Virus record (IMG/VR): IMGVR_UViG_3300046535_000304
Span: 1 to 45,493 of that record
Length of the DNA: 45,493 nt
Source of the DNA: a virus
Direction: 5' to 3' (one strand)
Part shown: positions 1-8,109 of the stretch, piece by piece
Layout: each line of letters starts with the position of its first letter
Numbering within the stretch: position 1 is the stretch's first letter
The notes under the pieces: model-generated
What the model was told of the DNA's origin: nothing
Seen by the model: the letters and a program-made list of their open reading frames with translations, nothing else
Database searches by the model: none
Made by a program: the position numbers and the translations under genes

Positions 1-6
1 CCGAAT

Positions 7-408
7 ATGGTTGTGCAACCAACTATCATCACTGAAACGGAGAATATCGTGAGTGCTAAACCCGGAAAACTGAAACCACTCTACAAGTTCATTGACTTCA
101 GCAAGGGCAATAACGAGATTGCTGAATTGATGTTGGCAGAAGCGAAGAGACTGAACATCAGCACGACACGCGCATCCATTCTACAGCTCATTGTGGTGAA
201 GCGTCGTAAAGAGGGTGCATTCCTTCGCAAACCGGCAGCAGTGAAAGCATCGAAGCAGAAGAATGAGACTGTGGATGTGAGCGTTCAGATTCTCGATGAG
301 ATGATTAAGGGGCTGACAGATATGCGTCAGTTTCTCGTCGATACAGTCAATGAGAACATGACACTCAAGGCGAAGATGGCGAACTTCAAGAAACTCATGG
401 AAATCTGA
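7..408 (+). CDS. C-terminal part of a gene split across the window ends
   Basis: Reads 133 residues from ATG at 7, but only six bases precede it, so no ribosome site can be seen and the true start may lie elsewhere. The protein is Lys-rich and helical, with a segment at about residues 20-70 (KPLYKFIDFSKGNNEIAELM) followed by a probable coiled coil at 95-130. If the window is circular and the first two bases (cc) equal the last two, this frame continues the truncated Rossmann-like ORF that starts at 45159, giving a protein of about 246 residues. I have no firm family assignment. Its stop overlaps the next start (TGATG), so it is translationally coupled to the nuclease gene. Confidence 0.6.
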   Translation: MVVQPTIITETENIVSAKPGKLKPLYKFIDFSKGNNEIAELMLAEAKRLNISTTRASILQLIVVKRRKEGAFLRKPAAVKASKQKNETVDVSVQILDEMIKGLTDMRQFLVDTVNENMTLKAKMANFKKLMEI

Positions 409-1370
409 TGGACATCATTCCAACACCAAAGAAGAATGTCATACTTGACGCCACTTCTCTCAGTTCGCTGATGAGTTGTGGTCGATACTATGACATTCGT
501 TTCAATCATCGACTTGTTTCAGTGAAGGGCAAGTCGAATTCGCTTGAGGTAGGCTCTCTGATACATAAGGTATTGGAGGTCTACTACAAGCACAAGATTA
601 ATGGGTTTCCTACCAATACATCTATCGGTCAGGCGCTCGCGGCAGGACAGTTGTACATCAATGGGTGTCCTCACTGTGCGGGTTTCATTGAGTCGGATAC
701 TGTAAAGAAGCCGACCTGTGGGCATGATGTAGACGAGTATCCGGGCATGACGAATACTCCAGAGCAGTCATCAGGTTATACGACTGGCTGGACGTTCGCC
801 ATGAAAACGTGCGAACAGTATTTCGAGAACTACAAGAATGACGCATTCATTCCACTCTCAGTAGAGAACGTGAAAGGTGAGGTTCTCTACGAGGATGATG
901 AAATCCGTGTCATGTGGAAAGCGAAATTCGATCTGGTCATCGATACGAATCAGATTGGTATCGTATCGATGGACCACAAGACATTCAAGCAGCGGCGTGA
1001 CAAGAGTAGTCTGAGTAATCAGTTCATGGGACAGTGTATGTTGCTGAAGAGTCGCAACGTCATCGTGAATAAGATTGGACTCCAGACTACTCTCAAGATT
1101 GAAGAGAGACTGACTAGAGAGGTGATTAGTTTCAGTGCGGATAGACTCTTGGAATGGCAGGGTGAGACTCTACCCTACTATGCATATCGATTCCTTGAGT
1201 TTGCAGAGAGTGGTTACTGGCCTCCAGATTACACGCACTGCGATACCATGTTCGGTCCATGTCCATACAAGAATGTATGTGAGGCCGATAGAGGAATGCG
1301 CGTCGAGGAACTGCGCATGAACTTTATTAAGGCTCCCATCTGGGATCCAACTAACAATAAGGAGGAGTAA
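408..1370 (+). CDS. PD-(D/E)XK exonuclease, Cas4/RecB-like, with probable Fe-S cluster
   Basis: 320 residues. Nuclease motifs are visible in order: GSLIHK with H53, KGE with E158, KFDLVID with D175, MDHKT with D189 and K191, then a Q205 helix. One Cys lies before the core (C24) and three lie at the C-terminus (C278, C285, C291), the iron-staple layout of Cas4 and AddB that holds a 4Fe-4S cluster. An insertion CPHC...CGH (C87, C90, C104) looks like an extra zinc knuckle. By family it is a DNA exonuclease, probably for recombination or DNA processing. It lies directly upstream of a Sak4-like ATPase and an SSB-like protein, which fits a recombination module. There is no cas1 or CRISPR array, so a CRISPR role is not supported. 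Confidence 0.85.
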   Translation: MDIIPTPKKNVILDATSLSSLMSCGRYYDIRFNHRLVSVKGKSNSLEVGSLIHKVLEVYYKHKINGFPTNTSIGQALAAGQLYINGCPHCAGFIESDTVKKPTCGHDVDEYPGMTNTPEQSSGYTTGWTFAMKTCEQYFENYKNDAFIPLSVENVKGEVLYEDDEIRVMWKAKFDLVIDTNQIGIVSMDHKTFKQRRDKSSLSNQFMGQCMLLKSRNVIVNKIGLQTTLKIEERLTREVISFSADRLLEWQGETLPYYAYRFLEFAESGYWPPDYTHCDTMFGPCPYKNVCEADRGMRVEELRMNFIKAPIWDPTNNKEE

Positions 1371-1552
1371 TGAATGAGGAACTGCTGCTTGTAGTTCAAG
1401 GATGGAATCTCGAACAGTTGAATGCCTACATCGAGCAACTAGAGGAGAGGGTAAAGAATACCTCTACTCTAATTTCTCAACTGCGCAAGATTCGTAGGAC
1501 TAAGGAGAAGCGTAAGTATACTCCTGAGAATGGACCGAGAGGAGGAAAGTAG
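1370..1552 (+). CDS. small coiled-coil protein, unknown function
   Basis: 60 residues. ATG overlaps the upstream stop (TAATG) and follows a strong AAGGAGG site at 1359-1365. The protein is one long charged helix at about residues 10-48 with a basic tail (RRTKEKRKY, ending GPRGGK). No family is recognised. Its position between nuclease and recombination genes suggests an accessory role, but this is only context. Confidence 0.7.
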   Translation: MNEELLLVVQGWNLEQLNAYIEQLEERVKNTSTLISQLRKIRRTKEKRKYTPENGPRGGK

Positions 1553-1734
1553 TGGCTAAGGTGAGAGAACTCCTTGAGGTACTGAAACAACTTGACCCTG
1601 ACTTCGATATCTACGTGGCTATCGCTAGTGAGGGTGGAGAACTTGTCATCGAGCCAGTCACCGAATCATGTGCGGACGATACGGTGATTGGTTACGTGAT
1701 TACTGACGGGAAGAGTGAGGATTCAATACACTAA
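1552..1734 (+). CDS. small phage protein, unknown function
   Basis: 60 residues from a GTG start whose G is the last base of the previous TAG stop. A GAGGAGG site at about 1539-1545 supports GTG. The N-terminal pattern VRELLEVLKQLDPDFDIYVA is a layout I have seen in many small phage proteins of unknown role (a helix, then a D-P-D turn, then a beta strand). It is acidic, with a single Cys. Confidence 0.7.
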   Translation: MAKVRELLEVLKQLDPDFDIYVAIASEGGELVIEPVTESCADDTVIGYVITDGKSEDSIH

Positions 1735-2042
1735 TGCCAATAATTGCTAAGGATATCTGGATTACCCGTGAGGGTATTCAGGTAGAGATTAAGAAGATGC
1801 CATCTTCTCACTTGTTGTCAACTATACACTTCATCGAACGCAGGAGATTCGAGGCGTGTTTTGAGGTGTATCAAGATACTGTGAACAATGGGCCGGTTGA
1901 GGGTATGTTGGAATACTACTCTCAGTTCCCCGTTCAATATGAGACTCTCATTGCAGAGGCTCAGAAGAGAGGATTAATCGCACGACAGTCACCTACTAAG
2001 GAGAGTGACAATGCCGAGCATGGACGACGTAGGATTCGATAG
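1734..2042 (+). CDS. hypothetical phage protein
   Basis: 102 residues, ATG coupled to the preceding stop (TAATG). It contains an HLLSTIHFIERRRFE helix near residues 26-40, which resembles small phage proteins that carry an N..R helix, and an Arg-rich end (GRRRIR). Its last 32 bases overlap the start of the Sak4-like gene. Function not recognised. Confidence 0.65.
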   Translation: MPIIAKDIWITREGIQVEIKKMPSSHLLSTIHFIERRRFEACFEVYQDTVNNGPVEGMLEYYSQFPVQYETLIAEAQKRGLIARQSPTKESDNAEHGRRRIR

Positions 2043-2823
2043 TCTGTACTGTATGTTCAAAGGAGAACCGGGCACTCGTAAGAGTACTCAGGCTCTATCC
2101 TTCCCTGGACCTCAATTCTGGTTCTCATGGGATAGGAAAATGAATGGGATTTATCTCCCCATGAAGAAGTGGGGAATCGATCCTAAGACGATCAAGTATG
2201 AGGACTATGATGACTGGACGAAGCCGCGCAAGCAGCTCGAAAAGTTCCAGACTGAGTGTCCATACAGGACTCTGATTTTCGATTCTATTACGTCGATGGC
2301 AGACATGACACTGCGTCAGACTGTCAAAGCGAAGTACGGTATGACACGGCAGAGTGGTGCTCAAGCCGGTAAGCTCATCGCAGGTATCGCTGTGAATGAG
2401 ATTGAGGACTACAATGCAGAGTCATCCGCACTTCAGGAACTCATCGCGCTGACAAAGGATATCTGCACCTTTCACAAGGTCAATATCATTCTTATAGCGC
2501 ACGTCGTACAGGCAGAGTATCGCAATACGACGAATAATACTACCCATGTGTCACGGACTATTGTGACTGCGGGTAAGAAGGTGGCACCGAAAATCCCGGC
2601 TTACTGTGGTGAAGTATATCACTTCAACATTAAGAAGGGATTCGTTGAGGGAATGGGAGGTGACTATTCTTTACTGACAGAGCACACTGGTGACGACTTT
2701 GCGCGGACTGCATTGGGCATGGATAAAGAGATTGTATTCGGTGACAAACCTCTTTACAACACGTACATCGTGCCAGCCATTGCGAAGCTCAAAGAAACCT
2801 ACACACCAACATCGAAGTTCTAA
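2011..2823 (+). CDS. Sak4-like RecA-core ATPase (AAA_24 type)
   Basis: 270 residues. I place the start at ATG 2011 because AAGGAG at 1998-2003 is 7 nt away; the in-frame GTG at 2005 is too close to that site. Walker A is GEPGTRKST (residues 18-26). Walker B is TLIFDS (about 87-92), followed by SITSMAD. These are the hallmarks of the AAA_24 / Sak4 phage family of RecA-fold ATPases, which promote single-strand annealing and recombination with a partner SSB. An SSB-like gene follows 25 bp downstream and a RecB-like nuclease lies upstream, so a phage recombination cassette is the best reading. Confidence 0.8.
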   Translation: MPSMDDVGFDSLYCMFKGEPGTRKSTQALSFPGPQFWFSWDRKMNGIYLPMKKWGIDPKTIKYEDYDDWTKPRKQLEKFQTECPYRTLIFDSITSMADMTLRQTVKAKYGMTRQSGAQAGKLIAGIAVNEIEDYNAESSALQELIALTKDICTFHKVNIILIAHVVQAEYRNTTNNTTHVSRTIVTAGKKVAPKIPAYCGEVYHFNIKKGFVEGMGGDYSLLTEHTGDDFARTALGMDKEIVFGDKPLYNTYIVPAIAKLKETYTPTSKF

Positions 2824-2848
2824 CAACAACGACAGAGGAGATAGTCTG

Positions 2849-3241
2849 ATGCCTATTGTGACGTTTAGTGATCGTGATCTGATGCGCGGGAAGGTTGTGG
2901 AACCCGCGTGGTATCTCGTCAACATCGACAACATTGGTGAGGCTCCCTCGAAGGATGGAGGCTCCACCAACTACCCCGTCGAGGGTACCGTCATCAAGAA
3001 CGCTGACAATGACGGCGAGGAGTTCAAGGGTGTTCCTCTCGACTGGAATTTCAACAGCAAGGCGATTGGATTCGCTGTTGGATTTCTCAAGGCTTTCGGT
3101 GTCGATGTGAAAGCTGGTGCGCGCTTCGATCTGAGCAACGCAGTCGGTCGTCAGGTTGAAGTATTCGTCGAAAACGGCGAATGGCAGGGTCGTATTGTGA
3201 ATCGCGTGAATCACAAGTATCGTCAGGCTCGCGGTCAGTAG
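2849..3241 (+). CDS. probable ssDNA-binding protein (DUF669-like)
   Basis: 130 residues from ATG 2849 with an AGAGGAG site at 2834-2840. The sequence pattern (WYLVNIDN, then an NYPVEGTVI strand, a GVPLDWNFNSKAIGF segment and FLKAFGVDV) resembles the OB-fold DUF669-type proteins that accompany phage RecA-like ATPases. It ends with a tandem TAG TAG stop, followed by a strong intrinsic terminator. By context it would coat single-stranded DNA for the Sak4-like ATPase. The family assignment is by pattern only. Confidence 0.55.
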   Translation: MPIVTFSDRDLMRGKVVEPAWYLVNIDNIGEAPSKDGGSTNYPVEGTVIKNADNDGEEFKGVPLDWNFNSKAIGFAVGFLKAFGVDVKAGARFDLSNAVGRQVEVFVENGEWQGRIVNRVNHKYRQARGQ

Positions 3242-3249
3242 TAGCTAGT

Positions 3250-3284
3250 AGGTGAGGGGACAGCCAACCCTCACCTTTTTCTTT
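3250..3284 (+). terminator. intrinsic terminator after the SSB-like gene
   Basis: Perfect 8-bp stem GGTGAGGG (3251-3258) with CCCTCACC (3268-3275), a 9-nt loop GACAGCCAA, then TTTTTCTTT; A3250 can pair with T3276. The same loop with one change recurs in the terminator at 38964. Confidence 0.9.
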
Positions 3285-3328
3285 AGTTGTGACTACACTT
3301 CAGCTAGTCCAATGAATGGGAGAGTACA

Positions 3329-3496
3329 GTGGAATACTATCTGGAAGAAAACGACGATAAGCCGGTGGAAAGCACAGACGACGAAGATATCACGGAGTCT
3401 GAGCAGGCTGAACTCCTCGAAGATGAGGATGACGATGACGATGAGGATGATGATTTCGTCGATGAAGATGACGACGAAGAAGCATCCGACGATTAA
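3329..3496 (+). CDS. highly acidic 55-residue protein
   Basis: Starts at GTG 3329 with GGGAG about 6 nt upstream, and ends at TAA 3494. About 34 of 55 residues are Asp or Glu and only one is Lys. The C-terminal half is almost pure Asp/Glu, interrupted by FV. It sits between two terminators in the replication arm. Acidic phage peptides of this kind can mimic DNA phosphates (Ocr, for example), but I see no homology to any named one. It could equally be a low-complexity regulator. Codon periodicity and the start context support a real gene. Confidence 0.6.
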   Translation: MEYYLEENDDKPVESTDDEDITESEQAELLEDEDDDDDEDDDFVDEDDDEEASDD

Positions 3497-3615
3497 CCAG
3501 ATTCATCAGTAGCACACTACCAAGATGTTCAGAAGTTACGAGACTCTCGCAGCACACATCTAATATCAGGGAGTCTGAGTACGAGTTGATGCTTGCAATG
3601 TGCGCCTGATGACTA
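3497..3615. other. short gene-free stretch
   Basis: About 120 nt between the acidic gene and the next hairpin. It contains TAATAT near 3561, which might be a -10 element, but no good -35 at normal spacing. I see no gene here. Confidence 0.4.
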
Positions 3616-3675
3616 GGAGGCGTGTCCTATCGCTGCACTAAAAGGAGCAGGGAACTGGACACGCCTCCGCTTTTT
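3616..3675 (+). terminator. long stem-loop with T run, terminator or structured RNA
   Basis: A perfect 12-bp stem, GGAGGCGTGTCC (3616-3627) with GGACACGCCTCC (3657-3668), is followed by GC and TTTTT (3671-3675). The 29-nt loop can form an inner CTGC/GCAG pairing and shows AAAGGAG in its apical part. It ends 23 nt before the cold-shock gene. A terminator is the simplest reading. The large loop leaves room for a regulatory RNA. Confidence 0.7.
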
Positions 3676-3698
3676 CGGACTGTGCAGAAAGAGAGAAA

Positions 3699-3989
3699 AT
3701 GACTGAAACCAAAGCCGTTGGACGTGTAATCAAAGTGAGTAAAGAGGGATGGGGATTCATCAGTTCAAAGGAGATTCAGTTTACGCGCATCTTCTTTCAC
3801 TGGACTGCTCTCAAACAGGACACCGTTCCATTCTTGGAGCTTAAGAGTGGAATGATGGTTGAATTTACTCCCATCCAAATTCCGGGGAAAGGATATCGAG
3901 CTATTCATGTGCGCGTTATCGATAAGAAAGAGTCTAACAATGTGCCTGAAATGCCCCCACTGCTCGAACTCGGACAAGAGCCTGATTGA
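3699..3989 (+). CDS. cold-shock-domain protein
   Basis: 96 residues, ATG 3699 after GAGAG. It shows an OB-fold cold-shock layout: GRVIKVSKEGWGFI with an RNP1-like GWGFI (17-21), RNP2-like IFFHW (31-35), then LKSGMMVEFTP and a KGYRAIHVRVI strand. Cold-shock proteins bind single-stranded RNA or DNA. A Pro/Glu-rich tail of about 20 residues follows the domain. It is one of two such proteins in the arm (the other is at 8106). It overlaps the next gene by 50 bp in another frame. Confidence 0.75.
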   Translation: MTETKAVGRVIKVSKEGWGFISSKEIQFTRIFFHWTALKQDTVPFLELKSGMMVEFTPIQIPGKGYRAIHVRVIDKKESNNVPEMPPLLELGQEPD

Positions 3990-4068
3990 ATATCTTGTCG
4001 GTAGTAAATGGATGTGGTTATGTACTGTTTGCTCTAAGACATTCCATCAGGAACTAAAAGATGAGTGA
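3940..4068 (+). CDS. small Cys4 zinc-ribbon protein
   Basis: 42 residues from ATG 3940 with AAAGAG 7 nt upstream. Two knuckles, C5-x2-C8 and C28-x2-C31, are separated by 19 residues with a W-rich strand, a classic zinc ribbon. The start lies inside the cold-shock gene and the stop overlaps the polymerase start by 8 bp. An upstream in-frame ATG at 3862 exists, but it lies deep in the cold-shock gene. Function unknown. Confidence 0.6.
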   Translation: MCLKCPHCSNSDKSLIEYLVGSKWMWLCTVCSKTFHQELKDE

Positions 4069-6616
4069 GCACAAAAAATATGTCCCCGGACAGGGACCAT
4101 CTGGAGCCAATTTTGTAATACTGGGTGATGCTCCCACTCATGAGGACACGGTAGCTGGTAAACCGTTTAGCGGAGCCGCGGGTAGAGAGTTGGATAGACT
4201 GCTGAGAGATGCAGGAGTCCCACGCTCAGAATGCTGGCTTACTACGGTTTCAAAGTATTCAGTTCCTCCAAATTTGGAACGTAAGAAATTACCATTCCAC
4301 GTTAGAGCCAAGAATGCTGGAGTTGATATTGATCAGCAACTCGATGAGCTGAGAGTAGAGCTGAATGAAATCAAACCTAACTGTATACTTGCTCTCGGTG
4401 GCAATTCTCTTTGGGCGCTTTCAGGGAAAGATAAGATTGCTAAACATCGGGGAAGTCTCCTCCGGGGTATGGGTTACAAGTTTGTGCCTACCTATAATCC
4501 CGCACATTTTCTACCTGGTACTAAGGGTGGAGAGGTTAAGGGGTATTGGAACCGACAAGTTGTAATCTTCGATATGAAGCGCGCATGGGATGAGAGGCAT
4601 TCGCCTCTATTAGATTTACCCAATAGAGTGCTTCAGATATGTCAGAACTCTGGTGAACTCCATGAGTTCCTTGAACTCTACAAACACAAGAATAAGATGT
4701 CGGTAGATATCGAAGCAGGTGGGCATTGTTTGCCTATCTGTATCGGTCTATCGATGAATAAGGGACATGGAATGACGGTCCCCCTGTGGAATGAGGGGAA
4801 ACTCTCGAATATTCCAGACTCGGATATGGTAACATTGTGGCAAATGCTTGCCAAAGTATTAATGGAGAAGGATATTGTCGGACAAAACTTTAATTATGAC
4901 CGCGACAAGCTCCGTAGACTCGGATTCATTATCCGAAGAATACACTCAGATACTATGCTCAAAGCATTCGCAATTAACCCTGAACTCCCAAAGGGGCTTG
5001 CATTCAGTACAAGTCTCTACACGCGAGAACCCTTCTATAAAGATGAGGGCATGTATGAGGGGGACATTAGAGATCTTCTGCTCGGATGCGCTAGAGATAG
5101 TTGTGTTACGCTCGAAATAGACGAGGCAATGGATGCGGACATTGACGAACTAGGAGTCCGTAAATTCTATGAAAACTTCCTGATGAAACTTCCCGATCTC
5201 TATCTCGAAATAGAGAACAACGGATTCAGGATTGATGAGGCGAAGAGGAGTGAATTAATCGAGAAGTACGTGATGTGGGATGAGCGGCTCGGCTATGAGA
5301 TGTATCAGCTCGCCGGTATAGATATCAATGTCAGCTCTCCCGTTCAGGTACACGCAATTCTATTCGATGAGTGGAAACTTCCGTATCGTCACGGCACGGG
5401 CGAGGAAGAGTTGACTAGTCTATTGAATCTGAAACATGGAGTCAATAAGCCGAATCAACGTGAGTGGATTGAGAAGTGTTTAGAGCGTCGGCGCGTCCGC
5501 AAGACCATTAGCACCTACCTGTTCGCAATACCAGACTACGACAAGAAGATGCGCACTACCTGTTATATGTGTCTAGAGACTGGACGCACATCTACAGGTC
5601 AGCAAGATCCACCCATCAGACCACTGGTAGACCTTGTAGGCAACGGTAAAAAAGCCGACATGAAAGTGATGGGAACTGCATTCCAAGTAATGACGAAGCA
5701 TGGTGATATTGGGCAGGATGTGCGAAGTATGTACATCCCTGATGAGGGCGAAGTATTCGTCCAACTAGATAGCAGTCAGGCAGAAGCACGAGTAGTGTTT
5801 AACTTGGCAACTGATGAGCAAGCATTAAAGGATATTGACGAACATGACTATCACGCACTTACTGCGAGTTGGTTCTTCGGTGGCGTTGAGAACGATTACT
5901 CCAAAAAGGTTCTGGGATACGAGTCACCGATTAGATTCGCCGGGAAAACTCTTCGCCATGCGGGACATCTTGGCGCTGGCGCAAAAAGAGCATCTGTCGA
6001 ACTCAACACGCAAGCACGGAAGTATAAGATTCCTATCACTATTGATGAGAGCATTGCGGCGAGAGCACTCAAGATATTCCATGCGAAACAACCAAAAATA
6101 CAACAGGTTTTCCATGCGCAAGTGATCGAAGCCCTGAAATCTAATCGACGACTAATCGCACCATTACCGTGGGGGATTGATGCCGAACGAGGTGGTGTAC
6201 GAATATTCTATGAAAGATGGGGTGATGATCTATTCAGAGAGGCTATGGCCTACATCCCTCAACGAGCCGTTACTGATAATACCAAAGCGGCTGGTATCAG
6301 AATCAAGAAACAGTTCCCTGAAGCACGGATCATTCTTGAGGCGCATGACGCGCTTCTTTTCTCGGTGCGAACAGAGTATCTTGATGAGTTTGTCGGAATA
6401 GCGAAGCTGGAGATGGAACGGCCTATCAATTTCAAGGCATGTTCTCTCCCCCGTAGATTCCTCAAGATTCCATGCGATGTGGAAATTGGGGAAAACTATA
6501 AGGACTTGAATAAGTACAAGTTCAAAGTTATCGAACTAGAGGAAGAAGTAGTGGAAGAAGTGGTAATCGAGAAGAAACCACTTTCGATAACTGATCAGTT
6601 CATAGTACAGGAATGA
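4061..6616 (+). CDS. uracil-DNA glycosylase / family A DNA polymerase fusion
   Basis: 851 residues. The N-terminal UDG-superfamily domain (about 10-175) shows GDAPTHEDTVAGKPFSGAAG (22-41), an ALGGNSLWAL strand and the NPAHF motif (146-150). A 3'-5' exonuclease follows: SVDIEAG with D216 and E218, GQNFNYD (274-280), and ARDSCVT with D346. The polymerase palm shows motif A VQLDSSQAEAR with D570, a motif B-like RFAGKTLRHAGHLGAGAK (625-642) and motif C AHDALLF (761-767). It therefore is the replicative polymerase with built-in proofreading. The UDG domain may excise or sense uracil ahead of synthesis. The Glu-rich end (828-838) is a linker-like tail. Confidence 0.92.
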   Translation: MSEHKKYVPGQGPSGANFVILGDAPTHEDTVAGKPFSGAAGRELDRLLRDAGVPRSECWLTTVSKYSVPPNLERKKLPFHVRAKNAGVDIDQQLDELRVELNEIKPNCILALGGNSLWALSGKDKIAKHRGSLLRGMGYKFVPTYNPAHFLPGTKGGEVKGYWNRQVVIFDMKRAWDERHSPLLDLPNRVLQICQNSGELHEFLELYKHKNKMSVDIEAGGHCLPICIGLSMNKGHGMTVPLWNEGKLSNIPDSDMVTLWQMLAKVLMEKDIVGQNFNYDRDKLRRLGFIIRRIHSDTMLKAFAINPELPKGLAFSTSLYTREPFYKDEGMYEGDIRDLLLGCARDSCVTLEIDEAMDADIDELGVRKFYENFLMKLPDLYLEIENNGFRIDEAKRSELIEKYVMWDERLGYEMYQLAGIDINVSSPVQVHAILFDEWKLPYRHGTGEEELTSLLNLKHGVNKPNQREWIEKCLERRRVRKTISTYLFAIPDYDKKMRTTCYMCLETGRTSTGQQDPPIRPLVDLVGNGKKADMKVMGTAFQVMTKHGDIGQDVRSMYIPDEGEVFVQLDSSQAEARVVFNLATDEQALKDIDEHDYHALTASWFFGGVENDYSKKVLGYESPIRFAGKTLRHAGHLGAGAKRASVELNTQARKYKIPITIDESIAARALKIFHAKQPKIQQVFHAQVIEALKSNRRLIAPLPWGIDAERGGVRIFYERWGDDLFREAMAYIPQRAVTDNTKAAGIRIKKQFPEARIILEAHDALLFSVRTEYLDEFVGIAKLEMERPINFKACSLPRRFLKIPCDVEIGENYKDLNKYKFKVIELEEEVVEEVVIEKKPLSITDQFIVQE

Positions 6617-6619
6617 GTA

Positions 6620-7897
6620 ATGACATGGCTCGAAACATTACTGGGGCAACATAGCGAATTAGAAAGTCCAACTAATTTTTGGCTGTGGGGAGGGTTGGCG
6701 GCGATATCTGCCGTCGTAAAGGACAACGTATGGATCAACAGACAAATATACAACCTCTATCCCAACATCTATGTAATGTTTCACGCAGAGTCAGGGTTGA
6801 AAAAGGGTCCACCTATCAGCATGGCGAAACAGCTAGTCAAGGCTGTAGGTGGGACGCGCATCATCAGTGGTAGGAGTTCGATTCAAGGAATATTGAAGGA
6901 TCTGGGGACCGCGCGTACTGAGCCGGGCGGTAAGGTGAATGGTAAAGCCACAGCATTTATCTGTAGCAGTGAGCTAACCAGTTCCATCGTGGAAGATAAA
7001 GTAGCTACCGATATCCTCACTGACCTGTACGACCGACAGTACAATATAGGTGAATGGCGATCGCTACTGAAGATGGAATCTTTCAACCTCAAAGATCCGA
7101 CTATATCGATGCTGACGGCAACGAATGAAGCGCACTCTAATGACTTCTTTGGAAAGAAGGATATTCACGGTGGTTACTTCGCTCGGACATTCATCATCTC
7201 CGAGAATAAGAGGCATCGTGCGAACAGCCTTCTAGTTCCACTAATCAATCCTCCGAACTATCTTGATCTAGCGGAGTATCTGAAGGAATTATCGAAGTTA
7301 CAGGGTGGTTTCCTTCCATTGGCTAGTCGAGAGAAAGACGATAACTTCAGGATCGCGCATGTAGAGCACGTAACTAGAGAGACTAACTATTTCACTCCTG
7401 CGGGGTTGATATATCAGGAGTGGTATGAGGATTTCATCGAGACAGTTGCAAGTCAGGAGATTAAGGATGAAACAGGTACACTTAATCGGTTCGGTGACTC
7501 TGTTCTCAAGGTGGCAATGCTACTTTCTCTGGCACGAAGTCCTGAACTCTACATCGATGAAGAGTCGATGGCTCTAGCTATTACCTACTGTGAGAAATTG
7601 GTGGGTAATGTCCGTGAAATGACTCATGGAAAGAAGGGGTTAAGTGAAGCGAAATCACTGAAAGGACTGATTCTGGCAGAACTACTCGCACGAGAATCGC
7701 ATCAAATGTCTCGTGCTATGCTGCTCAAGAGGATGTGGGCACACTACAAGGAAGCCGGTGAATTGGATGACATTATGCAGTCATTTGATCAGGCTGGAAT
7801 GGTCAAGACTGAAAGCATCGGAAATCAGATCATTTACATCATGCCAGAGAATATGGTGGGTGAGATGAAACGACTGTATGCAGGTAAACTGAAATGA
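6620..7897 (+). CDS. DUF3987-type ATPase, probable replicative helicase/primase-like protein
   Basis: 425 residues, starting 3 nt after the polymerase. The N-terminal WLWGGLAAISAVV helix and LYPNIYVMFHAESGLKKG (Walker A-like loop at 56-62) match the DUF3987 group of RecA-fold ATPases found in phage replication modules. The P-loop is non-canonical (GLKKGPP in place of GxGKS/T). A FICSSEL strand near 110-118 may serve as Walker B. The C-terminal 90 residues look like a winged helix. I infer a helicase-loading or helicase role from position beside the polymerase, since no DnaB-like gene is present. Confidence 0.7.
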   Translation: MTWLETLLGQHSELESPTNFWLWGGLAAISAVVKDNVWINRQIYNLYPNIYVMFHAESGLKKGPPISMAKQLVKAVGGTRIISGRSSIQGILKDLGTARTEPGGKVNGKATAFICSSELTSSIVEDKVATDILTDLYDRQYNIGEWRSLLKMESFNLKDPTISMLTATNEAHSNDFFGKKDIHGGYFARTFIISENKRHRANSLLVPLINPPNYLDLAEYLKELSKLQGGFLPLASREKDDNFRIAHVEHVTRETNYFTPAGLIYQEWYEDFIETVASQEIKDETGTLNRFGDSVLKVAMLLSLARSPELYIDEESMALAITYCEKLVGNVREMTHGKKGLSEAKSLKGLILAELLARESHQMSRAMLLKRMWAHYKEAGELDDIMQSFDQAGMVKTESIGNQIIYIMPENMVGEMKRLYAGKLK

Positions 7898-8109
7898 TAA
7901 TAAGTCCGCCCAGTGATTTACCGGATGTCTACACACCCCCTCCACCAAGCACAGACTTGGAAAAGGAATATGCGCGCATCAGGGAATACATGGATGTGAA
8001 GCCGTGGAAGTGCGCGTGTAGACTGGTGAATTTCGGGCGGAATAAATACTGTGCAGACTACAAGTGTAGGAACCCTAGACCAACTGACTTCGTAGAGGTG
8101 TCGAGATGA
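7894..8109 (+). CDS. small zinc-finger protein, RanBP2-like
   Basis: 71 residues, coupled to the previous gene by ATGA. A Pro-rich N-terminus (PDVYTPPPPS) precedes WKCACRLVNFGRN, KYCADYKC and NPRP. The Trp, four Cys (C40, C42, C53, C58) and Asn resemble a RanBP2-type zinc finger with altered Cys spacing. Such fingers bind single-stranded RNA or protein. It sits next to a cold-shock gene, so a nucleic-acid role is plausible. Confidence 0.65.
   Translation: MIISPPSDLPDVYTPPPPSTDLEKEYARIREYMDVKPWKCACRLVNFGRNKYCADYKCRNPRPTDFVEVSR

Noticed and set aside
408-1370. Cas4 of a CRISPR system
   Set aside because: No cas1, cas2 or array; phage recombination neighbours explain it better.
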